Shown: positions 7,760 to 21,420 of the stretch, piece by piece
How the letters are laid out: every line of letters begins with the position of its first letter
Position numbering within the stretch: the first letter of the stretch is position 1
NCBI RefSeq assembly: GCF_010550605.1
Contig: NZ_JAAGNI010000106.1
Span: 1-64,000 of the forward strand
Origin: Streptomyces sp. SID9727
Lineage (GTDB): Bacteria; Actinomycetota; Actinomycetes; Streptomycetales; Streptomycetaceae
Direction: 5' to 3'
DNA: 64,000 nucleotides
The notes under the pieces: model-generated
What the model was told of the DNA's origin: nothing
The model's database searches: none
The model's input: only the letters and a program-made list of their open reading frames with translations
Program-made: the position numbers and the translations under genes

Positions 7760-9112
7760 CTACCAGGCCTGGGGCGGCCCGCCGTACGGGTACTGCCCGC
7801 CCGCGGGTGCGACCGGGGCGACGGCCGCACGGCGTCGTGCGATCAGGGTCCACGCCCCCAGCCAGAGCACCAGCATGGTGCCGACGCCGATCCCGCCCGC
7901 CGCGACCAGCTTCATCGTGCCGCGCTCGCTCCCGGCCTCAGCGGCCTGCGCCCCGCTCTGCCCTTCACGCGCCGCGTCCTTGTCGCCCTGGGTCACGGCG
8001 AAGATCCCGGCGTCCCCCTTGTACGGCGACTTCCCCGCCTCGCCCTTCACACTGATCTTGAGGGTCAGCGCGATCGGCTTCTGCCCGTACGGCTTCGCGA
8101 CCTCCGGGCTCAGCGAGACGGAGAGGTAGTACCAGCCCGCGAACCGCATACCGCGGACATCGTCACTGGAGTCGTAGCGGTTCCGGAACGCCACCGGCGG
8201 CAGCGGGTCGAAGGGGACGGAGATCGGCTTTCCCGCATAGGACATGGGTGACACATCGGCGACATGCCCCAGCGCGGGGTTCTCCAGTGACACCGCCAGC
8301 GCGCTGCTGACGTACGCGCTCTTCTCGGAGGTGCTGTTGGCCAGTTCCGCGGTGGCGAACAGCTGCTGGCCCCAGTCCACCGGCACCCGGTAGAACAGGC
8401 TCTGCCCGGGCTCGATCCGGTCCTTCCACTCGCCCGTCTCCAGGCTCGTGGCGTCGTAGTAACCGGCGCCCCCGCGCCGGGTGTTGTCCGTGGCGGCGCC
8501 GGGCGGCGGCGGCGAGGCCGACGGCCAGGCCGTCGGGGCGGTGGTCGCCCCGGAGGAGGGCTTCGCGAGCTCCGGCTCGGAGGCGTACCGCAGTTCCAGG
8601 CCCCACTCGCCCTGGTCGGAGGTCTCCTTGCTCTCCCGTTCGATCAACACGTAGTAGGTCCCGACGTCCTGGCAGATGCCGTCCTCGTCGATCCGCCGGG
8701 AGGCGTAGGCGGCGAGGGGGCGCGGGTACTGCGCGGACCCGAACATCGCGTCCTGCGAACTGCACTCGTCGTCCGAGCTGTCCCGGACGCTGAGCTTGAT
8801 CCCGTCCCCGTACGCCACCTTGCCGCCGGCCTTCGGAACGACGACGGCGGAGACATAGGCGTTCGTCTTCGCGTCCAGGTCCAGCCGGTAGTACAGCTTC
8901 TTCCCGCTCCGGATCGCGCTCTTGTAGACCCCGCCCGGCTCCAGTTTCGTCGCCTCGGCACTGATGTCGGCGCCGCCGACCGGCTCGGCGCCCGGATCGT
9001 AGGTGTACGAGCCGGGCGCACCGGCCGCGTACGCCTGCCCCGGCAGCGCCGCCACCGCGAACACCGCCGCCACCACCGCCAGCGCCCCCCGCATCCTGCT
9101 GCGCCGCCTCAT
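7760..9112 (-). CDS. Exported, C-terminally membrane-anchored protein of unknown function
   Basis: 450 aa from ATG 9112 (GAGGGGGAGC upstream). It has an Arg-rich signal peptide (MRRRSRMRGALAVVAAVFAV, cleavage near AYAAG at about 30), two extracellular beta-rich modules of similar design (KSAIRSGKKLYYRLDLD... and KDRIEPGQSLFYRVPVDWG...) separated by a Pro/Ser linker, and one C-terminal helix (about residues 400-425) with a short cytoplasmic tail. The repeated G-x-x-L-[YF]-Y-R-[LV]-x-[LV] pattern suggests tandem jelly-roll modules, perhaps ligand-binding. It is convergent with the kinase gene across 21 bp. I do not recognise a named family; function unknown. Confidence 0.8.
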   Translation of the reverse strand: MRRRSRMRGALAVVAAVFAVAALPGQAYAAGAPGSYTYDPGAEPVGGADISAEATKLEPGGVYKSAIRSGKKLYYRLDLDAKTNAYVSAVVVPKAGGKVAYGDGIKLSVRDSSDDECSSQDAMFGSAQYPRPLAAYASRRIDEDGICQDVGTYYVLIERESKETSDQGEWGLELRYASEPELAKPSSGATTAPTAWPSASPPPPGAATDNTRRGGAGYYDATSLETGEWKDRIEPGQSLFYRVPVDWGQQLFATAELANSTSEKSAYVSSALAVSLENPALGHVADVSPMSYAGKPISVPFDPLPPVAFRNRYDSSDDVRGMRFAGWYYLSVSLSPEVAKPYGQKPIALTLKISVKGEAGKSPYKGDAGIFAVTQGDKDAAREGQSGAQAAEAGSERGTMKLVAAGGIGVGTMLVLWLGAWTLIARRRAAVAPVAPAGGQYPYGGPPQAW

Positions 9113-9147
9113 CACGCGCTCCCCCTCGTCATCCGTGCGGCTGCCCG

Positions 9148-9285
9148 TCAGCGGCCGCGTACACATACGAACACGGCCGGAATCGCGGCCATGGCGGCAG
9201 CCCCCGCGCCCGTGCCCGCAACGACGGCCCATCCTGCCCCTCCCGTACCGCCACTGTCTCCGGCGGCGGCGGCATCTTTGCTCAC
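9148..9285 (-). CDS. Possible 45-aa membrane microprotein upstream of the exported-protein gene
   Basis: GTG 9285 to TGA gives 45 codons: a polar N-terminus, then a hydrophobic stretch (GWAVVAGTGAGAAAMAAIPAVFVC) ending in RGR. It lies just upstream of and in line with the exported-protein gene (35-bp gap). No Shine-Dalgarno is visible, and its start codon sits inside a perfect inverted repeat (9282-9310), which argues against or suggests regulated translation. Speculative. Confidence 0.25.
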   Translation of the reverse strand: MSKDAAAAGDSGGTGGAGWAVVAGTGAGAAAMAAIPAVFVCVRGR

Positions 9286-9310
9286 GCAAGCTATTAATTC
9301 ACTTGCGTGA
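9282..9310. promoter_or_regulatory. Perfect 9-bp inverted repeat, operator-like
   Basis: TCACGCAAG (9282-9290) and CTTGCGTGA (9302-9310) are separated by an AT-rich 11-bp spacer CTATTAATTCA, in a region of otherwise very high GC. It lies between the exported-protein gene and the DLW-39 terminator and is centred at 9296. The spacing fits a dimeric repressor over a promoter; the AT-rich spacer could be part of the -10. The binding protein is unknown; the HTH protein at 5798 is a local candidate only. Confidence 0.5.
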
Positions 9311-9347
9311 ACTCAAGAGCACAGCCGTCATGGTCCCGCAACAGCAC

Positions 9348-9379
9348 GAAGCCCCGGCCGCGTCAGCGGCCGGGGCTTC
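9348..9379 (-). terminator. Strong terminator of the DLW-39 gene
   Basis: Perfect 14-bp stem (GAAGCCCCGGCCGC with its complement) and a 4-nt loop, starting 19 bp beyond the stop codon at 9398. A GC-rich stem without a T-run is normal for Streptomyces. Confidence 0.85.
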
Positions 9380-9397
9380 CCATCAGGCTGTTCCGTC

Positions 9398-9532
9398 TCA
9401 GACACCCGAACCCGCGGGCACGGAGTCGGTCGCCTCCGTCCACAGATCCTGCTCGGCGCGATCCGCCTGGATCTGGCGGTACACGAGGAGCCCGCCGATG
9501 GCGGCCAGTGCGACCAGGAGAAGCTTCTTCAC
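9398..9532 (-). CDS. DLW-39 family peptide, 44 aa
   Basis: GTG 9532 encodes a 44-residue protein VKKLLLVALAAIGGLLVYRQ followed by IQADRAEQDLWTEATD. One membrane helix comes first, then a short soluble tail with the invariant Asp-Leu-Trp (residues 29-31) that names the DLW-39 family. The family is restricted to actinobacteria and lies near gyrA/tRNA-Ile in many genomes; its role is unknown. Upstream, ACGAAGGACGAGGTCGC offers a weak Shine-Dalgarno. A strong hairpin follows the stop. Confidence 0.85.
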   Translation of the reverse strand: MKKLLLVALAAIGGLLVYRQIQADRAEQDLWTEATDSVPAGSGV

Positions 9533-9827
9533 CGCGCGACCTCGTCCTTCGTTGGCGTAGGGGACTTCTGCCGCCCGACTATACACACCGGCCGATATCG
9601 ACCGGTGACCTCCCCGCAACCCAATTGGCGCCTGCCGGCGTGCGGCGAGCACCCCTCTGTGCGTGCCTCTCGGGAGCACCCGTCGGAAGCCGGGACGGGC
9701 CGGTTGAACCATACGAGTGGTGTTCATCTGAAGATCGGCGCATGCGCGGCGTCGGTCCACGAAATCGCGGGGCGGATCCACATCATCGGAAAGGTAAGCA
9801 AACCGGACCACCCGAAAGTGAGGGGCC

Positions 9828-10211
9828 ATGAGCACCGTCACGGCCAAGAACATCTGGACCGCCCTCGTCACCGCGTTCTTCGCACTCCTCGCCGCCCTGG
9901 GCCTCGCGAGCTCCACGGCCACCGCCGCGCAGGCCCCGGCCACGAACACGAACACGGAGCCTGCGGCCACGGCGCACGAGCACACGCCCGCAGCCCGCGC
10001 AACCGCGACCGGACCTTCGGTGCGATGGACCCTTCCGCGTGACCGGGCGCTGCCTCCCACGATGAAGCAGCGCATCCGGGCCGAGGCCCACGGCTCCTCA
10101 CCCGCCACCCGGCATCTGTCCGCCGACACCAGGAACACCGTGAACGCCACGGGCTCCGCCCGCGCCTCGCACGGCACTCCGGCACAGGACGCCTCGCTCC
10201 TGCCACCGTGA
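9828..10211 (+). CDS. Small exported protein (possibly DUF6344)
   Basis: 127 aa from ATG 9828, with GAGGGGCC upstream. A clear signal sequence or N-terminal helix (residues 9-32: IWTALVTAFFALLAALGLASS) is followed by a low-complexity Ala/Thr-rich region and a basic tail without Cys. It resembles small Streptomyces exported proteins grouped as DUF6344; I am only moderately sure of that name. No enzymatic motif. It stands alone, followed by a hairpin at 10237-10269. Confidence 0.7.
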   Translation: MSTVTAKNIWTALVTAFFALLAALGLASSTATAAQAPATNTNTEPAATAHEHTPAARATATGPSVRWTLPRDRALPPTMKQRIRAEAHGSSPATRHLSADTRNTVNATGSARASHGTPAQDASLLPP

Positions 10212-10236
10212 CAGCGCCGCCGCACCTGACCCCCTG

Positions 10237-10269
10237 AGCCCCCGGGCCGGTTCACACCGGACGGGGGCT
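10237..10269 (+). terminator. Hairpin terminator of the small exported-protein gene
   Basis: AGCCCCCG (10237-10244) pairs with CGGGGGCT (10262-10269), with inner pairs CCGGT/ACCGG, followed by TTTC. It lies 25 bp after the stop codon. Confidence 0.75.
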
Positions 10270-10524
10270 TTCCCGTGCGCCCGTGCGGGCACACCTCCGG
10301 ACCCCGGCTCCGCCGGCGTCCGGCCGCTCCTCCCCTCTCCGCCGTGGCGAACGGCGGGGAGGGGCCAGGGCGTCGTCCCGTACGGGAGTCGCCGGCCGGC
10401 GGAGTGGCCGTCAGCGCCTTGGCCCGGGCGTGCTTCCTCGGCGCGCTCACGGAGGCGCTGTGCGGTCGTCTCCGGCGTACGGCCCCGACATGACACCGCG
10501 TCCGGGATGACGTCCGGACAACGC

Positions 10525-10560
10525 CGAAGGCCCCCCACCGTTCCCGGTGGAGGGCCTTCG
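10525..10560 (-). terminator. Terminator downstream of tRNA-Ile
   Basis: 16-bp stem with one mismatch (CGAAGGCCC...CACCG against CGGTGGAGGGCCTTCG) and a TTCC loop, directly 3' of the minus-strand tRNA-Ile. Confidence 0.8.
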
Positions 10561-10563
10561 TAC

Positions 10564-10640
10564 TGGTGGGGCTAACAGGATTTGAACCTGTGGCCTCATC
10601 CTTATCAGGGATGCGCTCTAACCAACTGAGCTATAGCCCC
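10564..10640 (-). tRNA. tRNA-Ile (GAT)
   Basis: Minus-strand cloverleaf of 74 nt plus an encoded CCA: acceptor GGGGCTA/TAGCCCC, D arm AGCTCAGTTGGTTAGAGC, anticodon loop CTGATAA (anticodon GAT), T arm with GGTTCAAATCC. It lies 76 bp downstream of the DUF3566 gene stop, as in other actinobacteria, where gyrA, this gene and tRNA-Ile are consecutive. Unlike tRNA-Ala at 5557, its CCA is encoded. Confidence 0.97.
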
Positions 10641-10716
10641 GCCGCGCTTTTCCGTCGCGCTGACTTCTGAAGATTAGCGCACGTCGGGGCCAGTCCCAAA
10701 ATCGATACCCGGCGGG

Positions 10717-11403
10717 CTACTCGTCCTCCGCCAGCGTGAGCTCGACACCGCCCACGAAGCCCGCCGACAAGTTGTAGATGAAGGCGCCCAGGGTGGCCAG
10801 CGCGGTGGCCAGGACCACGTCGATCACCGCGATGACCGAGGTGAAGACCAGGACCCTGGGCAGCGACAGGAACGCCTGGAGGTCGAAGCCGTTGCCCTCG
10901 TTGGAACCGGTCGCCTCGCTGATGGTGCCGCCCACGGTGGAGAAGACGCCCATCGCGTCCATGACCATCCACAGGACCGCCGACGCCACCACCGTGCAGA
11001 TGCCGAGCGCGATGGACAGCAGGAAGCTGACCTTCATCACCGACCACGGATCGGCCTTGGAGACGCGCAGGCGCGCCTTGCGGGTACGCGGAGTGGTCCG
11101 CGCCCCCGTCCGCGGCTTGCGGGCCGCCTGGGCCGGTCCCACGCCCTGCTGAGCCCCGTAGGGCACACCGCCCTGGGTCCCGCCCGGAGGCGAGGGGTAG
11201 GCCTGGGGCGGGTGGTACGGGCCCGCCTGGCCGGGTGCGGGTTCCCGCTCGCCGGGCAGCGGCCCGGTCGCGTAACCCTCGTATTGGGGCTGAGGGCCCC
11301 GCGTATCCGTCACAGTGCCCCCTTGGGAGTCCGTGGCGGGGCCACGGGCACCGTTACCTCCGGCTCCGGAAGCGGCCGAACCGGCGCCCGTGGCTCCACT
11401 CAC
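10717..11403 (-). CDS. DUF3566 membrane protein downstream of gyrA
   Basis: 228 aa from GTG 11403, only 3 bp after the gyrA stop (GGAG within the end of gyrA serves as Shine-Dalgarno). Residues 1-110 are a disordered Gly/Pro/Gln-rich cytoplasmic tail. The DUF3566 core follows (residues 115-228), beginning KADPWSVMKVSFLLSIALG and including two helices (about 121-145 and 186-215) around a helical loop. The gyrA-DUF3566-tRNA-Ile order is conserved from mycobacteria, where the homologue is a membrane protein linked to cell-wall function. Exact role unknown. Confidence 0.88.
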   Translation of the reverse strand: MSGATGAGSAASGAGGNGARGPATDSQGGTVTDTRGPQPQYEGYATGPLPGEREPAPGQAGPYHPPQAYPSPPGGTQGGVPYGAQQGVGPAQAARKPRTGARTTPRTRKARLRVSKADPWSVMKVSFLLSIALGICTVVASAVLWMVMDAMGVFSTVGGTISEATGSNEGNGFDLQAFLSLPRVLVFTSVIAVIDVVLATALATLGAFIYNLSAGFVGGVELTLAEDE

Positions 11404-11406
11404 GCT

Positions 11407-14061
<2,655 letters not shown>

Positions 14062-14107
14062 TGCTGGTCAAAGTCCTTTCGCGCTGCGGCTTGCTTGTAC
14101 GGCCGAC

Positions 14108-16549
<2,442 letters not shown>

Positions 16550-17113
16550 TCAGCCGTAGGTGTCGCCCGGGCCCGTGCTCCCCGGGGCACGCAGCGGGCC
16601 GAACCGGTGCTGCGGCCCGCCAGGACCCAGCACCTTGATCATCCGCACCGTGCCGTTGCCCAGGTCCGCGTTGAGCCGGGCCACCAGCTGGGGGGCCAGC
16701 AGCCGCAGCTGCGTCGCCCAGGCCGTCGAATCGCACTGCACCGTCAGCACCCGCTGATCCGGCTCCTCGTCGTACCGCACGGGCACGCAGTGCAGGGCGA
16801 GGTCGTCGCCGACGATCTGCGGCCAGCGGCCCATCACCCCGCCCACCGCCGCCGGGGTCTCCCAGCCGCGCTCGGTGATCAGCCGGTTGATCGCGGCACC
16901 CAGCGGAAGCGGATCGCGGCCGTCCCGCCGCGCCCCGGAGCGCAGCCCGCCGCCGCGCCTGGCCTGCTTCTTCTGCTGCGCCGCCTCACCGCGCGCCCGC
17001 GCCTGCTCCTTCGCCGCGCGCAGGGCGACCCGGGCCAGGTCGACGCCGGAGGGCTCCGCCGGCTTCGCCCGGTCCTCGCCGCCGGGGGCCTTCCCCTCTC
17101 CGTCGCCGCTCAC
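16550..17113 (-). CDS. dciA: DciA-like (DUF721) replication helicase-loading protein
   Basis: 187 aa from GTG 17113, whose first base pairs overlap the recF stop (GTGA), so translation is coupled. Residues 1-75 are charged and disordered (rich in Lys/Arg/Ala); residues 78-175 form the DUF721/DciA KH-like domain with [33 protein letters not shown] and [10 protein letters not shown] motifs. DciA is the ancestral bacterial loader of the replicative helicase DnaB, which fits its place between recF and gyrB next to oriC and the presence of dnaB without dnaC in the window. The helicase-loading role is transferred from other bacteria. Confidence 0.9.
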   Translation of the reverse strand: MSGDGEGKAPGGEDRAKPAEPSGVDLARVALRAAKEQARARGEAAQQKKQARRGGGLRSGARRDGRDPLPLGAAINRLITERGWETPAAVGGVMGRWPQIVGDDLALHCVPVRYDEEPDQRVLTVQCDSTAWATQLRLLAPQLVARLNADLGNGTVRMIKVLGPGGPQHRFGPLRAPGSTGPGDTYG

Positions 17114-18240
17114 ACCCGCTCCACCTCGCCGGCGGACACCGCGTACCGCGTCCCCGCGAGTGTGCCCGGCACGTCGTCGTCCACCGCCGCGGTCACCAGC
17201 ACCTGCTCGGCCGGCGCCACGAGCTCCGCCAGCCGCTCCCTGCGGCGGGCGTCCAGCTCGGCGAACACGTCGTCCAGCACCAGCACCGGTTCGTTGCCCT
17301 CGCCGCGCAGCAGCTCGTACGAGGCGAGGCGCAGCGCCAGCGCGTACGACCAGGACTCCCCGTGGCTCGCGTACCCCTTGGCGGGCATCCCGCGCAGGCT
17401 CAGCACCAGGTCGTCGCGGTGCGGGCCGACCAGTGTCACTCCGCGCTCGATCTCCTGCTTGCGGACCCCGGCCATGGCCTCGATGAGCTGTGCGTACAGC
17501 TCCTCACGCGTCCGCGCGGGGCCGGCCTCGCCGCCGACGGAACTGCGGTAGTCCAGGGCCACCGGGCCGCCGCCGGGCGCCACGTCCCCGTACGCCTTGT
17601 CCGCCAGCGGCTGGAGCGTGCCGATCAGGTCCAGGCGCTGGGCCAGCAGCTCCGCGCCCACCCCGGCCAGATGCTGGTCCCACACGTCGAGCGTCGACAG
17701 GTCCAGGGAGCGCCCGCCGTGCCTGCGGGCCATCGCGGCGGACTTCAGCAGCGTGTTCCGCTGCTTGAGCACCCGCTCGTAGTCGGAGCGCACCCCGGCC
17801 ATCCGCGGCGACCGCGCGGTGACCAGCTCGTCCAGGAACCGCCGGCGCTCGCCGGGGTCGCCCTTCACCAGGGCCAGGTCCTCCGGTGCGAACAGCACCG
17901 TTCGCACGATGCCGAGCACGTCACGAGGTCTGACCTGCGACGATCTGTTGATCCGGGCGCGGTTCGCCTTGCCCGGGTTGAGTTCGAGTTCGACCAGCTG
18001 CGAGCGCTCGCCCTGGGTGACGGCCGCCCTGATCACCGCCCGCTCGGCGCCCATGCGGACGAGCGGGGCGTCGGACGAGACGCGGTGGCTGCCGAGTGTG
18101 GCGAGATAGCCGACCGCCTCCACCAGATTCGTCTTGCCCTGGCCGTTGGCCCCCACGAACGCGGTGACGCCCGGGTCGAGGGACACCTCGGCCCGGGCGT
18201 ACGAGCGGAAGTCGGCCAGCGACAGATGCGTGACGTGCAT
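17110..18240 (-). CDS. recF: DNA replication and repair protein RecF
   Basis: 376 aa, typical length. It opens [19 protein letters not shown], with Walker A GANGQGKT at residues 30-37, [23 protein letters not shown] as the family signature, [11 protein letters not shown], and Walker [13 protein letters not shown] near the C-terminus. RecF is an SMC-like ATPase that with RecO/RecR loads RecA on gapped DNA and helps restart stalled forks. It overlaps dciA by 4 bp and is separated from gnd by 91 bp; dnaN-gnd-recF-dciA is the usual streptomycete order. Confidence 0.97.
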   Translation of the reverse strand: MHVTHLSLADFRSYARAEVSLDPGVTAFVGANGQGKTNLVEAVGYLATLGSHRVSSDAPLVRMGAERAVIRAAVTQGERSQLVELELNPGKANRARINRSSQVRPRDVLGIVRTVLFAPEDLALVKGDPGERRRFLDELVTARSPRMAGVRSDYERVLKQRNTLLKSAAMARRHGGRSLDLSTLDVWDQHLAGVGAELLAQRLDLIGTLQPLADKAYGDVAPGGGPVALDYRSSVGGEAGPARTREELYAQLIEAMAGVRKQEIERGVTLVGPHRDDLVLSLRGMPAKGYASHGESWSYALALRLASYELLRGEGNEPVLVLDDVFAELDARRRERLAELVAPAEQVLVTAAVDDDVPGTLAGTRYAVSAGEVERV

Positions 18241-18331
18241 GATGTGCGCCGACCTTCCCGGCTTCCTGCTTCCTGCTTCGTGCTCCGGCGGCGGGAGGGG
18301 CGGTCGGCCCCGCCCGCTCCTCGTTGCGGGG

Positions 18332-19210
18332 TTACTTCTTGTTCTCGACCGCGTGGCCGCCGAACTGGTTGCGCAGCGCGGCGATCATCTTCATCTGCGG
18401 GGAGTCGTCCTGACGCGAGGCGAAGCGCGCGAAGAGCGACGCGGTGATCGCGGGCAGCGGCACCGCGTTGTCGATCGCGGCCTCCACCGTCCAGCGGCCC
18501 TCGCCCGAGTCGGCCGCGTAGCCACGGAGCTTGTCGAGGTGCTCGTCGTCGTCCAGGGCGTTGACCGCCAGGTCGAGCAGCCAGGAACGGATGACCGTGC
18601 CCTCCTGCCAGGAGCGGAAGACCTCGCGCACGTCGGTGACGGAGTCGACCTTCTCCAGGAGCTCCCAGCCCTCGGCGTACGCCTGCATCATGGCGTACTC
18701 GATGCCGTTGTGGACCATCTTGGCGAAGTGGCCGGCGCCGACCTTGCCCGCGTGGACCGCGCCGAAGTCACCCTCGGGCTTCAGGGCGTCGAAGACCGGC
18801 TGAACCTTGGCCACGTCCTCGGCGTCGCCGCCGTACATGAGCGCGTAGCCGTTCTCCAGGCCCCAGACGCCGCCGGAGACGCCGCAGTCCACGAAGCCGA
18901 TGCCCTTGGCGCGCAGCTCCTCCGCGTGCTTCTCGTCGTCGGTCCAGCGGCTGTTGCCGCCGTCCACGACGATGTCGCCGGGCGAGAGCAGCTCGGCCAG
19001 CTCGTCGACGGTGGACTGGGTCGCGGCTCCGGCCGGGACCATCACCCATACGACCCGGGGACCCTTGAGGCTGCCCACAAGCTCTTCCAGGCTGTGGACA
19101 TCGGCGAGATCCGGGTTCCGGTCGTAACCGATGACGGTGTGGCCTGCGCGGCGGATGCGCTCGCGCATGTTGCCGCCCATCTTGCCGAGGCCGACGAGAC
19201 CGAGCTCCAT
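18332..19210 (-). CDS. gnd: 6-phosphogluconate dehydrogenase (decarboxylating), short type
   Basis: 292 aa from ATG 19210 (AAGGAATC upstream). The short, about 300-residue form differs from the 470-residue enterobacterial enzyme. The N-terminal Rossmann site [12 protein letters not shown] is followed by [31 protein letters not shown] and [18 protein letters not shown], the substrate- and catalytic-residue blocks (Lys and Asn of KxxHN). It oxidises 6-phosphogluconate to ribulose-5-phosphate with NAD(P)H release in the pentose phosphate pathway. Short forms are often NAD+-preferring. A metabolic gene between dnaN and recF is a streptomycete hallmark. Confidence 0.95.
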   Translation of the reverse strand: MELGLVGLGKMGGNMRERIRRAGHTVIGYDRNPDLADVHSLEELVGSLKGPRVVWVMVPAGAATQSTVDELAELLSPGDIVVDGGNSRWTDDEKHAEELRAKGIGFVDCGVSGGVWGLENGYALMYGGDAEDVAKVQPVFDALKPEGDFGAVHAGKVGAGHFAKMVHNGIEYAMMQAYAEGWELLEKVDSVTDVREVFRSWQEGTVIRSWLLDLAVNALDDDEHLDKLRGYAADSGEGRWTVEAAIDNAVPLPAITASLFARFASRQDDSPQMKMIAALRNQFGGHAVENKK

Positions 19211-19337
19211 CAGAGATTCCTTAGCGTTGTGCCGATTCGTACCCAAGTCCGAGCCTACGCCCGGAAGGGGACAGGACGCCGGGCGTGCTCGGCGCTGAAC
19301 ACGCCCGTCGGGCCCCGCCGGGGCGGGGCCGGGGAGG

Positions 19338-20468
19338 TCAGCCGGAGAGGCGGACCGGCATGATCAGGTACTTGTACGCGTCGTCCGCCTCGGCGTCCAC
19401 GGCCGGGCGGCCGCTGAGGAGCGCCGGCTTGGTGGAGGTCGTGAACGAGAGCTGGGCGACCGGGGAGTCGATGGCGCTGAGGCCGTCGAGCAGGAAGGTC
19501 GGGTTGAAGGCGATCGAGATGTCGTCGCCCTCCAGCACGGCGTCGACCCTTTCCACAGCCTGTGCGTCGTCGCTGGAGCCGGCCTCCAGGATCAGGACGC
19601 CCTGCTCGAAGGTCAGCCGCACCGGGGTGTTGCGCTCGGCCACCAGGGCGACGCGCTTGACGGCCTCGACGAACGGGGCGGTCTCGATCACGGCGACCGA
19701 GTTGAACTCGGTGGGGAAGAGCGTCCGGTACTTCGGCAGGTCGCCTTCGAGCAGTCGGGTGGTCGTACGCCGTCCGGCGCCCTCGAACCCGATGAGCCCC
19801 TCGCCCGCGCCGGAGCCGGACAGCGCCAGGGTGACCGTGTCACCGCTGGTGAGGGCCTTGGCGGTGTCCAGCAGCGTCTTGGCGGGCACCAGGGCGACGG
19901 CGGAAGCCTCCGGGTCCTCCGGCTTCCAGAGGAACTCGCGGACCGCGAAGCGGTAGCGGTCGGTGGAGGCGAGGGTGACGGTGTCGCCCTCGATCTCGAT
20001 GCGGACGCCGGTCAGGACGGGCAGCGTGTCGTCGCGGCCGGCGGCGATGGCGACCTGGGCGGCGGCGGAGGCGAAGACCTCACCGGGCACGGTGCCGGTC
20101 GCGGTCGGCATCTGCGGGAGCGCGGGGTACTCCTCCACAGGAAGGGTGTGGAGTGTGAATCGCGAGGAGCCGCAGGAGACCGTCGCCCGTACACCGTCTG
20201 TGGAGATCTCCACCGGACGGTTGGGGAGGGCGCGGCAGATGTCGGCGAGCAGCCGGCCGGAGACGAGGACGGTGCCGTCCTCCTCGACCTCGGCCTCCAC
20301 GGAGACGCGTGCCGAGACCTCGTAGTCGAAGCTGGAGAAGCTGAGCGCGCCGTCCTCGGCCTTCAGCAGAAGGCCCGCGAGAACGGGCGCCGGCGGACGG
20401 GCCGGAAGGCTGCGGGCCACCCAGGCCACCGCCTCCGCGAGTACATCGCGCTCCACCCGGATCTTCAC
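19338..20468 (-). CDS. dnaN: DNA polymerase III sliding clamp (beta subunit)
   Basis: 376 aa from GTG 20468, chosen because CAGGAGGCGG lies 7 nt upstream and it gives the usual length (VKIRVERDVLAEAVAWVARSL). Three repeated clamp domains: residues 1-125, 126-250 and 251-376, the last ending in the typical C-terminal M-P-V-R-L peptide (LIMPVRLSG) that forms the partner-binding pocket edge. The dimer encircles DNA and tethers polymerase III. It borders oriC on its right side and is transcribed away from it. Confidence 0.98.
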   Translation of the reverse strand: MKIRVERDVLAEAVAWVARSLPARPPAPVLAGLLLKAEDGALSFSSFDYEVSARVSVEAEVEEDGTVLVSGRLLADICRALPNRPVEISTDGVRATVSCGSSRFTLHTLPVEEYPALPQMPTATGTVPGEVFASAAAQVAIAAGRDDTLPVLTGVRIEIEGDTVTLASTDRYRFAVREFLWKPEDPEASAVALVPAKTLLDTAKALTSGDTVTLALSGSGAGEGLIGFEGAGRRTTTRLLEGDLPKYRTLFPTEFNSVAVIETAPFVEAVKRVALVAERNTPVRLTFEQGVLILEAGSSDDAQAVERVDAVLEGDDISIAFNPTFLLDGLSAIDSPVAQLSFTTSTKPALLSGRPAVDAEADDAYKYLIMPVRLSG

Positions 20469-21420
20469 CGGAACCGCCTCCTGCTGTTTTCGCCCTGTCG
20501 GCCTTCGTCGTCGTCGGCCTTCGTCGTCTGGTCGGGTCGCTCCGCCGATGAGAGGGGGAGGACGCCGGGGACCAGTCTGACGCACCGCACCGACACTCGT
20601 TGCTGCTCGGGGTCAAATCGCGGCGAGCGGCCCGGAGCGCTCCGAGGGCGAGTTGTGCACAGGACCCACTTCGAAACGGATTCCGGGCTAACTATGGGTG
20701 GTGGTAGTAGTAGGCCCTGTGGAAACCGTGGATAACCCCGTTTCCGCAGCTCAGAGCCGGTTTTTTATCCACCGACCCTGTGGGTGGAACCGGTGGACAA
20801 CCCGGGCTTTCTGTGGACACCCGGAAGTTGTGCACAACCCGTACACAGGGGAGGGCAGTTTCTCCCCAGGTCTGTCCCCAGCTTTACCCCCGTTCCCCAC
20901 AGGCCAACCCTGCCCCTTGGTGTGACGCCTTTCACTCGGGGTGGTGACGGGGCCTGTCGCGTTGCCGAACAGTGGACAGCGATGTGGAGAAGCGGCCTCC
21001 TGCTGGGGAAAACGGTCCCGGACCTGTGGGCAGTCGGTGGACAACCGAGAGCGCAGCCTGTGGATGAAAATTTTGTCCACAGGCTGTGGATCATCGTTGA
21101 CCACAAATCCCCAACCCGCTGAGCTGGCCAGATGTCCTCCCCGAGCTTCTGCCTGTGGATGCAGTATGGACAACTTTTGGATCCCCAGGCTGTGGAGGGA
21201 AAAAAGTGCCCGGATCTGTGGAGAACACCCGTGACCTCGCGGTTAATCGAACAGGGCGGGGCCTCCGGGAGACGGCCCGGTGGACGGTCGGCGGGCGTCC
21301 GGAGCCGCGCGAAGCGGGTTGCCGGCCCGCTTTCGGGGAACAAGGAAGGGCGCTGTGCGGACTCCTGACGAGTCCGCACAGCGCCCTCGGGGTGCGTGCG
21401 GGTGCCGGCGCGGGGCGCCG
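20469..21420. other. oriC: Chromosomal replication origin oriC (core about 20,650-21,230)
   Basis: This gene-free 950 bp between dnaN and dnaA carries about 19 DnaA-box-like 9-mers (consensus TTGTCCACA) in both orientations. Clear ones: 20653 (TTGTGCACA), 20727 (minus), 20765 (TTATCCACC), 20792 (minus), 20812 (minus), 20828, 20830 (minus), 20893, 20971 (minus), 20983 (minus), 21036 (minus), 21059 (minus), 21073 (perfect TTGTCCACA), 21085 (minus), 21097, 21154 (minus), 21165 (minus), 21191 (minus), 21217 (minus). Short AT-rich patches at 20761-20768 and 21065-21076 are candidate unwinding elements; there is no classic AT-rich 13-mer array. Location and box number match the known Streptomyces oriC. 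DnaA binds here and loads DnaB for bidirectional replication of the linear chromosome. Confidence 0.96.

Larger units (their letters stand above)
10212..10563. other. Intergenic region between the small exported-protein gene and tRNA-Ile
   Basis: About 350 bp holding two hairpin terminators (10237-10269 and 10525-10560) and no gene I can support. Short open frames here lack Shine-Dalgarno sequences. Confidence 0.5.

Noticed and set aside
7104..7853. Minus-strand frames over the kinase linker
   Set aside because: Arg/Pro-rich shadows of the proline-rich linker with no start signals.
10275..10538. Short open frames on both strands between terminators
   Set aside because: No ribosome site or conserved composition; region is bounded by terminator hairpins.
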